Positions 52,695-61,735 of a DNA stretch of 64,000 nt are shown here, in pieces. Location of the stretch: NCBI GenBank assembly GCA_934351255.1, contig CAKRJH010000011.1:1-64000 (forward strand). Reading direction: 5' to 3'. The notes under the pieces were generated by a model. The model was not told the DNA's origin, made no database searches, and saw only the letters and a list, made by a program, of their open reading frames with translations. Source of the DNA: an uncultured Lachnospiraceae bacterium. Its GTDB lineage: Bacteria > Bacillota > Clostridia > Lachnospirales > Lachnospiraceae. Positions within the stretch are counted from its first letter, which is position 1; each line of letters starts with the position of its first letter. Position numbers and translations under genes: made by a program.

Positions 52695-54473
52695 CTATTC
52701 TGCATCTAATTTTGTATTCTCTCTGCCGGTAACAGTAACATCGTCATCGCATGACAGTTCTTCCAGTTCTGTGTTTTTACTCACATCCAGACTGGTCAGC
52801 TGATTATTCTTACAATACAAAGAAGTCAGCGCTGTATTCTGACTCACATTCAAACTTTTCAGATTGTTTCTCCCACAATCCAAATAGTCTAGCACTGTAT
52901 TCTTACTCACATCCAAGCTACTCAGCTGGTTGTCAGCGCAATCCAACTCAGTCAGCGCTGTATTCTTGCTCGCATCCAAGCTACTCAACTCGTTATTAGC
53001 ACACTGCAACGCAGTCAGCACTGTATTCTTACTCACATCCAAGCTACTCAGCTGGTTGTCAGCGCAATTCAAATACGTCAGCGCTATATTCTTACTCACA
53101 TCTAAATTGCTCAACTCGTTGTAATCGCACTTCAAATACGTCAGCGCTGTATTCTTACTCACATCCAAACTGCTCAACTCGTTGTCAGCGCAATTCAAAT
53201 CAGTCAGCGCTGTATTCTTACTCACATCCAAGCTGCTCAGATCGTTTGCATAACAAGCCAAATCAGTCAGCGCTGTATTCACACTCACATCCAATCTGCT
53301 CAGATCGTTTGCACCGCACTCCAAATCAGTCAGCGCTGTATTCTTACTCACATCCAGGCTGCTCAACTGATTTCCACCGCAACTCAAATCGGTCAGCGCT
53401 GTATTCTTGCTCACGTCCAAGTTGCTCAGCTCATTATTACAACAATTCAAATAGTCTAGCGCTGTATTCTTACTCACATCCAAACTGCTCAACTCGCTGT
53501 AATCGCAATTCAAATACGTCAGCGCTGTATTCACACTCACATCCAAACTGCTCAACTCGTTGAAACTGCAATCCAACTTAGTCAGCGCTGTATTCACACT
53601 CACATCCAAACTGCTTAACTGGTTACTATTACATTTCAAATACGTTAGCGCTGTATTCACACTCACATCCAAACTTCTCAGATTGTTTCTCCCACAATCC
53701 AAATACGTCAGTGCTGTATTCTTACTCACATCCAGACTGCTTAACTGGTTCCCCTCACAAGCCAACTCAGTCAGCGCTGTATTCTTACTCACATCCAGAC
53801 TGCTTAGTTCGTTACGAATACAATTCAGATGAGTTAATGAATCTAATCCCGAAACACTTAATTCACCCTGCAAAGCCTTAGTATCCCAATCTATAGATAC
53901 CAATCTGCCATCTTCCCATTTATATTGGTAACTATCCAAATCCTCACTTACAGTAGCTCCTTTTCCCCTTTGCTCCTGAATGATTTTCCGTAAAATCGCG
54001 ACATCATTTTCATTTTTACCATCAGGTGCTGAGGTTACACTTGGATCCTGTGTTACGTCCGGTCCGTTTGTTACATCGGGATTCTGTGTTGGTACCGGGC
54101 TATTGGTTACACCCGGAGTTCCTGTCACGCCCGGTGCGCTCTCTCCCTTTACAATGACAGTACAGGTATATTTTTTCGTTCCGGCTTTCACTTGCACCTT
54201 TGCTTTTCCTTCTTTGACCGCCGTGATCGTGACACTGTTCTTCTTTTTGTTTTTGATCTGTATGTATTTTTTGCCCGTAACGATCTTCCACGCTGTCTTT
54301 TTCTTGTTATTTTTCAGAGTTACTTTCTTGCTCATTCCCACTTCGAGCGTGATCTTTTTGCTGCTCAATTTCACCTTTTGAGCTGCCTGAGTCTGCTGTG
54401 CAGGCACTCCTGTCAGCACCATGGCAGTGGCAAGCATTCCCGCCAGGTATTTTTTGTAAATTTTCTTTTTCAT
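52695..54473 (-). CDS. secreted leucine-rich-repeat protein 1 (17 repeats)
   Basis: 592 residues from the ATG at 54473 (GGGAG RBS). Signal peptide ending QTQAA, an Ig-like Lys-rich domain (about 35-110), a Thr/Pro stalk (PGVTGTPGVTNSPVPTQNP), a linker, then 17 tandem 21-residue repeats with consensus LSSLDVSKNTALTxLxCxxN, and a short tail (DDDVTVTGRENTKL). The backbone positions are nearly invariant and the solvent-side positions vary. Likely a surface-exposed binding protein, though no anchor motif is visible. Confidence 0.88.
   Translation of the reverse strand: MKKKIYKKYLAGMLATAMVLTGVPAQQTQAAQKVKLSSKKITLEVGMSKKVTLKNNKKKTAWKIVTGKKYIQIKNKKKNSVTITAVKEGKAKVQVKAGTKKYTCTVIVKGESAPGVTGTPGVTNSPVPTQNPDVTNGPDVTQDPSVTSAPDGKNENDVAILRKIIQEQRGKGATVSEDLDSYQYKWEDGRLVSIDWDTKALQGELSVSGLDSLTHLNCIRNELSSLDVSKNTALTELACEGNQLSSLDVSKNTALTYLDCGRNNLRSLDVSVNTALTYLKCNSNQLSSLDVSVNTALTKLDCSFNELSSLDVSVNTALTYLNCDYSELSSLDVSKNTALDYLNCCNNELSNLDVSKNTALTDLSCGGNQLSSLDVSKNTALTDLECGANDLSRLDVSVNTALTDLACYANDLSSLDVSKNTALTDLNCADNELSSLDVSKNTALTYLKCDYNELSNLDVSKNIALTYLNCADNQLSSLDVSKNTVLTALQCANNELSSLDASKNTALTELDCADNQLSSLDVSKNTVLDYLDCGRNNLKSLNVSQNTALTSLYCKNNQLTSLDVSKNTELEELSCDDDVTVTGRENTKLDAE
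52756..53832 (-). repeat. tandem 63-bp LRR-coding repeats
   Basis: Seventeen units of 63 bp coding for 21-residue LRRs, many nearly identical in the LDVSKNTALT part. Such arrays are prone to unit gain and loss. Boundaries are approximate. Confidence 0.85.
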
Positions 54474-54559
54474 TGGTTTTCTCCCATTCTGCCGCCCCCC
54501 GATGATATTGATCATGCAGGCTGTGGCGTGCTTTCTTTTTTATAGCAAATGTTATTCTC

Positions 54560-54616
54560 AGTATATACTACTTTATGATATAAGTAAAGCGGACTGCGAC
54601 CGGAGTCACAATCCGC
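54560..54616 (-). promoter_or_regulatory. hairpin-promoter repeat, copy B (upstream of LRR protein 1)
   Basis: Same layout as the other copies: hairpin 54616-54589, TTTACT 54588-54583, 17 nt, TATACT 54565-54560. It begins shortly after the stop of LRR gene 2. Confidence 0.65.
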
Positions 54617-54643
54617 AAATGGAAAGATATAGTTATATATCTA

Positions 54644-56050
54644 TTATCTTAATTTTGTATTCTCTCTGCCGGTAACAGTAACATCGTCATCGCATGACAG
54701 TTCTTCCAGTTTTGTGTTCTTACTCACATCCAGACTGGTCAGCTGGTTACCTCTACAACACAAAGACGTCAGCGCTGTGTTCTTACTCACATCCAAACTG
54801 CTTAGCTGGCTCTGATCACAATCCAACGTAGTCAGCGCCATATTCTTACTCACGTCCAAGCTGCCCAACTCGTTACTACCACAATACAACTCAGTCAGTG
54901 CTGTGTTCTTACTCACATCCAAACTGCTTAACCGGTTATTATGACACTCCAACTCCGTCAGCGCTGTATTCTGACTCACGTCCAGGCTGCTCAGCTGATT
55001 CCAACTACACCTTAAAGAAGTCAGCACTATGTTCTTACTCACATCCAAACTGCTTAACTCGTTTTCATAACAATTCAACTCCGTCAGCGCTGTATTCTTA
55101 CTCACATCCAGACTGCTTAGCTGGTTTCCCTCACACCCCAGCTCAGTCAACAATGTATTCTGTCTCACATCCAAACTGCTTAACCGGTTATCAAAACAAT
55201 ACAACATAGTCAGCACCATATTCTTACTCACGTCCAAGCTGCCCAGCTCGTTCCTACCACAATACAACTCAGTCAATGCTATATTCTGACTCACATCCAA
55301 ACCGCTCAACTGGTTATCCCAACACTCCAGATAAGTCAATGAATCCAGTCCCGAAAGACTCAATTCTCCTTGCAAATTCTTCTCCTCCCATGAAATAGCT
55401 ACCAATCTACCATCCTCCCATTTGTATTGGTAACTATCTAAATCCTCACTTACGTCTGCTCCTTTTCCCCTTTGTTCCTGAATAATTTTCCGTAAAACCG
55501 CGACATCATTTTCATTTTTACCATCAGGTGCCGAGGTTACACTTGGATCCTGTGTTGATGCCGGTCTGTTGGTTACACCCGGATTTTGTGTCGGTGTTGG
55601 TCTGTTGGTTGTCGCACCCGGATTCTGTGTTGATACCGGGCTATTGGTCACAGCCGGAGTCCGTGTTGGGATTGGGCTTTGGGTTACACCCGGAGTTCCT
55701 GTCACACCCGGTGCGCTCTCTCCCTTTACAATGACAGTACAGGTATATTTTTTCGTTCCGGCTTTCACCTGCACCTTTGCTTTTCCTTCTTTGACCGCCG
55801 TGATCGTGACACTGTTCTTCTTTTTGTTTTTTATCTGTATGTATTTTTTTCCCGTAACGATCTTCCACGTCGTCTTTTTCTTGTTATTTTTTAGAGTTAC
55901 TTTCTTGCTCATTCCCACTTCAAGCGTGATCTTTTTGCTGCTCAATTTCACCTTTTTAGCCGCCTGGGTCTGCTGTGCAGGTACTCCTGTCAGCACCATG
56001 GCAGTGGCAAGCATTCCTGCCAGGTATTTTTTGTACATTTTCTTTTTCAT
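54644..56050 (-). CDS. secreted leucine-rich-repeat protein 2 (10 repeats)
   Basis: 468 residues; tandem paralogue of the previous gene. The signal peptide, the Ig-like domain and the C-terminal tail are almost identical to protein 1, but the Thr/Pro stalk is longer (about 50 residues, including PTPTQNPGVTNRP) and there are 10 LRR units, some with GSLDVSKNM variants. RBS GGGAGG before the ATG. Confidence 0.88.
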   Translation of the reverse strand: MKKKMYKKYLAGMLATAMVLTGVPAQQTQAAKKVKLSSKKITLEVGMSKKVTLKNNKKKTTWKIVTGKKYIQIKNKKKNSVTITAVKEGKAKVQVKAGTKKYTCTVIVKGESAPGVTGTPGVTQSPIPTRTPAVTNSPVSTQNPGATTNRPTPTQNPGVTNRPASTQDPSVTSAPDGKNENDVAVLRKIIQEQRGKGADVSEDLDSYQYKWEDGRLVAISWEEKNLQGELSLSGLDSLTYLECWDNQLSGLDVSQNIALTELYCGRNELGSLDVSKNMVLTMLYCFDNRLSSLDVRQNTLLTELGCEGNQLSSLDVSKNTALTELNCYENELSSLDVSKNIVLTSLRCSWNQLSSLDVSQNTALTELECHNNRLSSLDVSKNTALTELYCGSNELGSLDVSKNMALTTLDCDQSQLSSLDVSKNTALTSLCCRGNQLTSLDVSKNTKLEELSCDDDVTVTGRENTKLR

Positions 56051-56134
56051 TGGTTTCCTCCCATTCTGCCAAGCCCAAAGCTGTTGATTTTACAGGGTTT
56101 GGCCATCGTTCATTTTATAGCAAGCGTTATTTTT

Positions 56135-56190
56135 AGTATATACTACTTTATGATATAAGTAAAGCGGACTGCGACTGGAGTCGCAATCCG
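56135..56190 (-). promoter_or_regulatory. hairpin-promoter repeat, copy C (upstream of LRR protein 2)
   Basis: Hairpin 56190-56165, TTTACT 56163-56158, 17 nt, TATACT 56140-56135. This copy has no minus-strand gene before it, so the hairpin is an upstream element here rather than a terminator. The rest of the gap 56051-56311 shows no gene. Confidence 0.65.
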
Positions 56191-56311
56191 GATCGGCCAA
56201 TACATTTTCTGCGTAAAGACAGCGGTCTTTCTCTCTGTATTTTCTTTTTTCGACATTTTTCACAAAATGACTCTTTTGTAAAATTTCTCTCCTGATAATT
56301 TTCAGCATAAA

Positions 56312-56355
56312 TTGTTTTTCTGAAATTTCTATGTTAAAATAGACTCAGAAATTTC
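56312..56355 (+). promoter_or_regulatory. fic promoter with paired GAAATTTC sites
   Basis: TTGTTT (56312-56317), 17 nt, TAAAAT (56335-56340). The 8-bp palindrome GAAATTTC occurs twice, at 56322-56329 (spacer) and 56348-56355 (near the start of transcription), 26 bp apart. The Fic protein has its own winged helix, so these may be its operators. Confidence 0.6.
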
Positions 56356-56387
56356 AAGTTCCGTTTTTCGGAGGAAAGGAAACAATC

Positions 56388-57533
56388 ATGACAGATCGAG
56401 CAGGAACACTTGTGAGTAATTTATCCGGCGAAATGGCGTATAAATCCTTTCGGCCGACTCCGCTTCCACCAAATCCTCCTATTGAGGTATCTGGTGAGCT
56501 TCTCACAAAACTCATTGACGCAAACAAAAAAATAGCAACTCTTGAAGGACTGTCCGAACGTATACCAAACATGGGTCTTTTCGTTTCCATGTATGTTCGT
56601 AAAGAAGCACTGCTTTCCTCACAGATCGAAGGGACACAATGTACTCTCGAGGATATCCTGAATCCCCATATTGACGTCAATACAAACCGGGATGTTTCTG
56701 ATGTCGTCAACTATATTCGTGCGACCGAGTTTGCTCTTGAGCGGTTAAAAACACTGCCTCTGTGCAATCGTCTAATCAAGGAAACTCATGCTGTTCTCCT
56801 GGAAAATGCACGAGGGCAGGAAAAGAGCCCGGGGGAATTCCGCTATTCCCAAAACTGGATCGGTGGTCAGGGAAGTTCACTTAGGAATGCACGTTATATT
56901 CCACCAAACCCGGATGACATGTTAACAGCCATGTCAGATCTTGAAAAATATATCAATAGCGAGGATACTCTTGACCCATTGATCCAGGCGGCCTTAATTC
57001 ACTATCAATTTGAAACAACACACCCTTTCCTTGATGGTAACGGACGTGTCGGGCGGCTTCTCATCACCCTTTTCCTGATGGAAAAGGGGATTCTGTCGAC
57101 TCCGGCTCTTTATATTTCTTATTACCTCAAGATGAATCGCATTGAATATTATGATCGTATGACCCAAGTACGACGCACCGGTGATTACGAGCAGTGGATT
57201 TCTTTTTTCCTTCAGGCTTTTGCGGATTCTGCTGAGGATGCGATCCAGACAATCGATCGTCTTACTGCGTTACATGAGAAAACCCTAAAATTATTTGATA
57301 CTCTGACCAAAAGGCAGCGCACCAGTGTCCTTAAAGTGTTTTCCTATTTGGAATCCAATCCTATCATCGATATTCAAAAAACCGCTACATCTCTTGAATT
57401 ATCGTACAACACAGTGTCGAAGGTGGTTTCCATCCTGATCGATAAAAAAATCTTGAAGCAGACAGACAAATCTGGAAAGACAAAGATATATTCTTATACC
57501 GAATATCTCGATATTCTCCGCAAAGACACCTGA
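56388..57533 (+). CDS. Fic-family AMPylase-type protein with C-terminal winged helix
   Basis: 381 residues. Fic_N segment with the inhibitory helix motif SSQIEGT (Ser77...Glu81-Gly82, [S/T]xxxE[G/N]), then the Fic core with HPFLDGNGRVGR (212-223; catalytic His212), and a C-terminal winged helix (about 300-375, ATSLELSYNTVSKVVSILID). Both active-site and autoinhibition residues are intact. Such class II Fic proteins AMPylate targets or themselves. GGAGG-type RBS. No antitoxin gene is adjacent. Confidence 0.93.
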   Translation: MTDRAGTLVSNLSGEMAYKSFRPTPLPPNPPIEVSGELLTKLIDANKKIATLEGLSERIPNMGLFVSMYVRKEALLSSQIEGTQCTLEDILNPHIDVNTNRDVSDVVNYIRATEFALERLKTLPLCNRLIKETHAVLLENARGQEKSPGEFRYSQNWIGGQGSSLRNARYIPPNPDDMLTAMSDLEKYINSEDTLDPLIQAALIHYQFETTHPFLDGNGRVGRLLITLFLMEKGILSTPALYISYYLKMNRIEYYDRMTQVRRTGDYEQWISFFLQAFADSAEDAIQTIDRLTALHEKTLKLFDTLTKRQRTSVLKVFSYLESNPIIDIQKTATSLELSYNTVSKVVSILIDKKILKQTDKSGKTKIYSYTEYLDILRKDT

Positions 57534-57613
57534 CGGCCTGGCTGCTGCCCGAAAAGCATCGAAACCTTACTGTATTTTCGTGACATTTTTCAACTCCGGA
57601 CATAAACCAAAGT

Positions 57614-59110
57614 TTACATCCTCTCAGCATCCTCGACACTGATCTCCTTCAAACTGAAATAGAACGTCGTTCCCTGCCCCTGCCTGCTCGTAACCTGCAG
57701 CGTCGATCCGTGCTTGGCTACGATCTCGTGGGCGATCATCAGCCCGAGGCCGGTGCCGCTCTCATTCTGTTTGAGTTTGGATTTGTAGAACTTCTCGAAG
57801 ATATATGGAAGTTCCTCCTTGGAAATGCCGATGCCATGGTCTTCCACGGAAATCGTCAGCGATTTCTTCTCCCTGCGCAGGCCGACCCGGATCGTGCTTC
57901 CTTCCTCGGAGAATTTCACGGCATTGTCCAGAAGGATCATCAGAGCCTGCTGCAGCCGCTGATAATCTCCGAGAACCAGACATGGTTCATCGTATGGATT
58001 ATCACAGACGACCGACACCTGTTTGGCGCGCGCCACCATGGCGCCGCTGCGGGTCGCTGCGTCCAGCAGTTCCGTCAGACTGATCGGTTCGCGGTCAATG
58101 ACAAAATCCGGGTTCTGCATTTTGGACAGCGTGAACAGATCGCCGACCAACTGGTCGATACGGATACATTCCTGAAGCATGCGCTTATAATATTCGGTGA
58201 CGGTGTCCTGATCGGTGATCAGCCCGTCAGACAATGTCTCGGTATAGCCGCGGATCACAGTGATCGGTGTGCGCAGTTCATGCGAGACATTGGCAAAAAA
58301 GTCGCGCCTGGTTTTGTCGAGTGCTTCCTGTTCGGTCTGGGCACGGCGCAGCTTTCCGCTGAGGCGGTCCAGTGCCTGTTCCAGACGGCCGAGCTGGGAA
58401 TTCGTATGGCCGGCCTGGATATCCTTGTAATGTCCGTTGGCCAACTGCATGATATGGAAATCGATGCGGTCCAGCGGGCCGGACAGTGAACGCGAAAGGA
58501 ACATAGCCACCAGGGACGCAAGCAGCATGCCGGCCAGTGCACTGAAAAAGATCATGGAACGTCCCTGCTGAAGACCCATAGTCTGATTGTCCAGCATGCA
58601 GATCATCATAACCGCTCCACTCACCCGGTCAGAATCTTTCCGGGCATAAATGGGAAGCCCCACACGGAGGATGGTCATGCCATATGTCTGATCATAGCTG
58701 GAGCTGTGTGCCTGCTCCCCCTGAAATGCCTTCTGAAGGATCTGAGTCATCTCTTTGGTGATCGAGCCGGTTCCGGCGTTGGTATACTCAGAGGAAAGTG
58801 CATCCTCGCTGTCTTCATTGCTTACGATCCAGACATCCGTCTGCTCGGCGCTCTCCAGTTCCTCGATATAGCGGTTATATTTGCCAAATTGTGTCGGCTT
58901 CTCTGCGGTTGCAAACCGTGTCACACGTTTAGAAATTGACTCTCCCTGCTGTGTGAGCATGTTGATCTGACTGTCCAGATAGCTGGTCCGATACTGCTTC
59001 ATAAAGATCATGCCGATCAGAATGGCCGTCAGAGTGGTCAGAAATACCATGGCCAGATAGACGCGCACGGAAATATCATGTGTGCGCAGATATCGTAAAA
59101 TTCGTTTCAT
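57614..59110 (-). CDS. HAMP-containing sensor histidine kinase
   Basis: 498 residues from the ATG at 59110 (GAGG 6 nt upstream). Helix 1 about 15-37, extracytoplasmic sensor of about 130 residues, helix 2 about 190-210, HAMP, HisKA (RRDFFANVSHELRTPITVIR), HATPase (LLDNAVKFSEEGS, GTGLGLMIAHEIV). It follows its regulator by 62 nt. Confidence 0.93.
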   Translation of the reverse strand: MKRILRYLRTHDISVRVYLAMVFLTTLTAILIGMIFMKQYRTSYLDSQINMLTQQGESISKRVTRFATAEKPTQFGKYNRYIEELESAEQTDVWIVSNEDSEDALSSEYTNAGTGSITKEMTQILQKAFQGEQAHSSSYDQTYGMTILRVGLPIYARKDSDRVSGAVMMICMLDNQTMGLQQGRSMIFFSALAGMLLASLVAMFLSRSLSGPLDRIDFHIMQLANGHYKDIQAGHTNSQLGRLEQALDRLSGKLRRAQTEQEALDKTRRDFFANVSHELRTPITVIRGYTETLSDGLITDQDTVTEYYKRMLQECIRIDQLVGDLFTLSKMQNPDFVIDREPISLTELLDAATRSGAMVARAKQVSVVCDNPYDEPCLVLGDYQRLQQALMILLDNAVKFSEEGSTIRVGLRREKKSLTISVEDHGIGISKEELPYIFEKFYKSKLKQNESGTGLGLMIAHEIVAKHGSTLQVTSRQGQGTTFYFSLKEISVEDAERM

Positions 59111-59172
59111 CGTAATCCTCATTCCCGGATATTGTGTCACAGGGCGAGGAGAACTCCTCGCGGACGCCCGGG

Positions 59173-59874
59173 TTATGACTGCAGTTCAAATTTGTAACCG
59201 ACTCCCCATACCGTCTTGATAGACCAGTTCGGGTGGTCAAAATGATCCAGTTTGGAGCGGAGTCTCTTGATGTGTGAGTCCACCGTGCGGGTGTCCCCAT
59301 AGAAATCATATCCCCAGAGGATGTCCAGAAGATTGTCGCGGGTGTAGACACGGTTCGGATTGTGTGTCAGTGTCCACATCGTCTCAATCTCTCTTTTAGT
59401 CAGCGGAATCTGTTCTCCGTTGATCGTGAAACGGTATTCCTTGAGACTGACCGTGATATTGTCCAGGGAAAGGCACTCTGAATCACCCGGGTCTGTTGCG
59501 GCACTCTCCGGCTGTTTCATCCGCCGCAGGACGGCACGCAGCCTGGCCATGACCTCGCTGGGACTGAACGGTTTGACAATGTAATCGTCTGCACCGATAT
59601 CCAGCCCCATGATCTTGTCGTAATCCTCCCCTCGCGCCGTGATCAGGATGATCGGAACGCTGGACTGACTGCGAATGGACCGGCAGACCTCATAACCATC
59701 TTTCAGAGGCATCATGACGTCCAGAAGAATGGCCACCGGCGAATAGTCCTGAAACATCTCTTCGGCTTCCACACCATTTTGGGCAATGATCGGTTCGTAT
59801 CCCTCTTTTTTGACATATACGGACAGGACATCTGTGATATCTTTATTGTCATCTGCAATTAATACATAGTGCAT
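59173..59874 (-). CDS. OmpR/PhoB-family response regulator
   Basis: 233 residues from the ATG at 59874 (GAGGAG RBS); the open frame extends 49 codons further into promoter-like DNA. Receiver: YVLIADDNKDITDVLSVYV, AILLDVMMPLKDG, VKPFSPSE. Winged helix: LTKREIETMWTLTHNPNRVY, GDTRTVDSHIKRLRSKL. It pairs with the kinase downstream. Confidence 0.93.
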   Translation of the reverse strand: MHYVLIADDNKDITDVLSVYVKKEGYEPIIAQNGVEAEEMFQDYSPVAILLDVMMPLKDGYEVCRSIRSQSSVPIILITARGEDYDKIMGLDIGADDYIVKPFSPSEVMARLRAVLRRMKQPESAATDPGDSECLSLDNITVSLKEYRFTINGEQIPLTKREIETMWTLTHNPNRVYTRDNLLDILWGYDFYGDTRTVDSHIKRLRSKLDHFDHPNWSIKTVWGVGYKFELQS

Positions 59875-60005
59875 AGGGGTGCTCCTCTCTTTTGTGCATA
59901 CTTTGACATATTTGCGTGTTATGATTATTGTATTAAGAACATTATCATATGTAAATACGTGAAAAGTGTGGCAGATTTTGGAAAAATCGTCAGGCTGACT
60001 TGCTT

Positions 60006-60033
60006 TTGCCACGAATGCCACGTATAGTATAAC
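60006..60033 (+). promoter_or_regulatory. possible promoter of the Big2-type secreted protein
   Basis: TTGCCA (60006-60011), 16 nt, TATAAC (60028-60033), about 110 nt before the gene. Moderate match only. Confidence 0.45.
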
Positions 60034-60143
60034 ATGTTTCTTTGAAAACAGGGTGGAATGAGCAGAGAAAACACTCGGTGCCCGCGGGCCGGAGTGTGTC
60101 GTTATGAACCAGGATTTTTGAAAAATCCGGATTGGAGATGGAT

Positions 60144-60788
60144 ATGTTTCAAAGAGGAAAAAGAGGATTCCTTGCGATTTTGCTTGTCGTCAGCCTGTTA
60201 TTTACCGGACAGGCGGCATCGGCATCCGATCGCGAAGACGGAGACGGATATTCGCTGAACACATATAACTGCCGGCTTCTGATCGGAGACAGCGCCAAAT
60301 TGGAGGTGGACGGAGTCACCGACGAGGAAGTGACCTACAAGAGCAGCCGGGAAGAGGTCGCGCAGCTCTCCGACGAGAAAAAGGACGGCTGCCAGATCTC
60401 GGGAAAAGGCGTGGGTGTTTCCTACATCACGGTGAAGATCCGCAAGACCAATATGCTGATCTTTAAGACCACGGTAGCGACGCTCAAATGCAAGGTGAAT
60501 GTAGCGCCACAGGCAGTCAGTGTTCATTTCGAGAAGAATCAGTACCGTCTCAGGGCAGGTAAGACCAAGAAACTGAAACTGACCCTGAAGCCGAGCATCA
60601 CCACGGAGAAAGCGACTTTTACGAGTTCCGATGAGAATGTAGCGGTTGTGAGCAAAAACGGAAAGGTGACCGCCAAGGAAGAGGGAATCGCCTGGGTAAC
60701 CGCTTCGATCCGCAACGGAGAGAAGGCGGTCTGCAAGATCGTTGTAAAGCCCCCGAAAGAGAATTCCAAAAACAGCCGCGGATTGTGA
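60144..60788 (+). CDS. secreted protein with Big2-like Ig domain
   Basis: 214 residues from the ATG at 60144 (GGAG 6 nt upstream). Signal peptide (1-27, ending ASAS), then two beta-sandwich units, the second a clear Big2 (KKLKLTLKPSITTEKATFTS, VAVVSKNGKVTAKEEGIAWV). It lacks a catalytic domain and a sorting signal. Similar Ig modules precede the GH5 and LRR proteins of this window. Role unknown. Confidence 0.75.
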   Translation: MFQRGKRGFLAILLVVSLLFTGQAASASDREDGDGYSLNTYNCRLLIGDSAKLEVDGVTDEEVTYKSSREEVAQLSDEKKDGCQISGKGVGVSYITVKIRKTNMLIFKTTVATLKCKVNVAPQAVSVHFEKNQYRLRAGKTKKLKLTLKPSITTEKATFTSSDENVAVVSKNGKVTAKEEGIAWVTASIRNGEKAVCKIVVKPPKENSKNSRGL

Positions 60789-60823
60789 CTTTGATCCCCG
60801 GAAAATATTTACACAATTTTTAG

Positions 60824-60852
60824 TTGTATTTTACACTACAAATGAGTATACT
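60824..60852 (+). promoter_or_regulatory. promoter of 6S RNA
   Basis: TTGTAT (60824-60829), 17 nt, TATACT (60847-60852). Transcription is predicted to start near 60859. Confidence 0.85.
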
Positions 60853-60858
60853 ATATGT

Positions 60859-61048
60859 AAGAAAAAGATTTGCCTGAAGTGTTCGATACTCTTGTTATTT
60901 TGAACCTACACTTTTTTAAAGGGATTCCTATATTGTCGTTATGATATCAGGCCGCCTTGCAGCGGAAGGTTGATTTTCGGACTGCGGTTGCCCACCTAGC
61001 ATTTGCTAGGACTCAAAATACAGGAACCGGCATTTTGGGTGCTTTATC
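60859..61048 (+). ncRNA. ssrS: 6S RNA
   Basis: A non-coding stretch of about 190 nt between its own promoter and terminator. The terminal stem pairs CCTGAAGTG (60873-60881) with CATTTTGGG (61031-61039), with GU pairs, in the same relative place as the closing stem of known 6S RNAs; the motif GTGTTCG follows the 5' arm and GGAACCGG precedes the 3' arm. Internal segments (TTTGAACCTACACTTTTTT) resemble the Firmicute form. 6S RNA binds housekeeping RNA polymerase by mimicking an open promoter. Call from structure and memory of the family, not from a covariance search. Confidence 0.78.
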
Positions 61049-61054
61049 GAAAAT

Positions 61055-61088
61055 AAGCCAGCAGTTGATCTGCTGGCTTTTCTTTTTT
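61055..61088 (+). terminator. 6S RNA terminator
   Basis: Stem AAGCCAGCAG / CTGCTGGCTT, loop TTGAT, then TTCTTTTTT. Same stem as the tRNA-Trp terminator at 41361. Confidence 0.92.
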
Positions 61089-61118
61089 CATATTCTGTTT
61101 TTGAGATACGTCAGATCA

Positions 61119-61682
61119 TCAATACTCCAACGCGATATCCTCGGAAAATGCAGGATGCTTGGCATCTTTCTCAGAAATATTCGGAGTCACACCCTCCGGG
61201 ATCGGCCAATCTACAGCGATAGTCGGATCATCCCACTTGATACCTCCCTCAGAACTTGGATCATAGAAGTCCGTGCACTTGTAGGTGAACTCTGCAGTGT
61301 CTGACAGGACATAGAATCCATGTGCAAATCCCTCCGGGATATAGAACATATTTTTCTTTTCTGCGGAAAGAGTCACACCAAACCACTTTCCAAAGGTCTT
61401 GGACCCCTTGCGGATATCCACAGCCACATCGAACACCTCACCGGATACGACGCGCACCAGTTTGCCCTGGGTATGCTCTCTCTGGAAATGCAGCCCGCGA
61501 AGCACTCCCTTGGTGGAGCTGGACTGGTTGTCCTGAACAAAGACCATATCCAGGCCCGCTGCCTTGAAATCCTCATAGTTGTATGTCTCCATGAAATATC
61601 CTCTGGCATCGCCGAATACGGTCGGCTGAATCGTATACAGGCCTTCGATATCACCACATTTTTCGAATGTAAATTTTCCCAT
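61119..61682 (-). CDS. rfbC: dTDP-4-dehydrorhamnose 3,5-epimerase
   Basis: 187 residues, cupin fold. Motifs: DARGYFMETYNYEDF, FVQDNQSSSTKGVLRGLHFQ (with catalytic His), GEVFDVAVDIRKGSKTFGKW, YIPEGFAHGFYVL. It acts in dTDP-L-rhamnose synthesis. The other rml genes are not in this window, so the pathway is completed elsewhere or the gene is split from its set. Confidence 0.95.
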   Translation of the reverse strand: MGKFTFEKCGDIEGLYTIQPTVFGDARGYFMETYNYEDFKAAGLDMVFVQDNQSSSTKGVLRGLHFQREHTQGKLVRVVSGEVFDVAVDIRKGSKTFGKWFGVTLSAEKKNMFYIPEGFAHGFYVLSDTAEFTYKCTDFYDPSSEGGIKWDDPTIAVDWPIPEGVTPNISEKDAKHPAFSEDIALEY

Positions 61683-61735
61683 GTTATTACCATACCTTTC
61701 TTTCGTTTCTTTGGTTCACTCCCATAAATATATCA

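Noticed and set aside
52695..56050. Diversity-generating retroelement acting on the LRR repeats
   Set aside because: No reverse transcriptase, template repeat or accessory gene is present in the window; the variation is better explained by duplication and recombination.
56388..57533. FicT/FicA toxin-antitoxin pair
   Set aside because: The inhibitory motif is inside the same protein, as in class II Fic proteins, and no small partner gene is adjacent.
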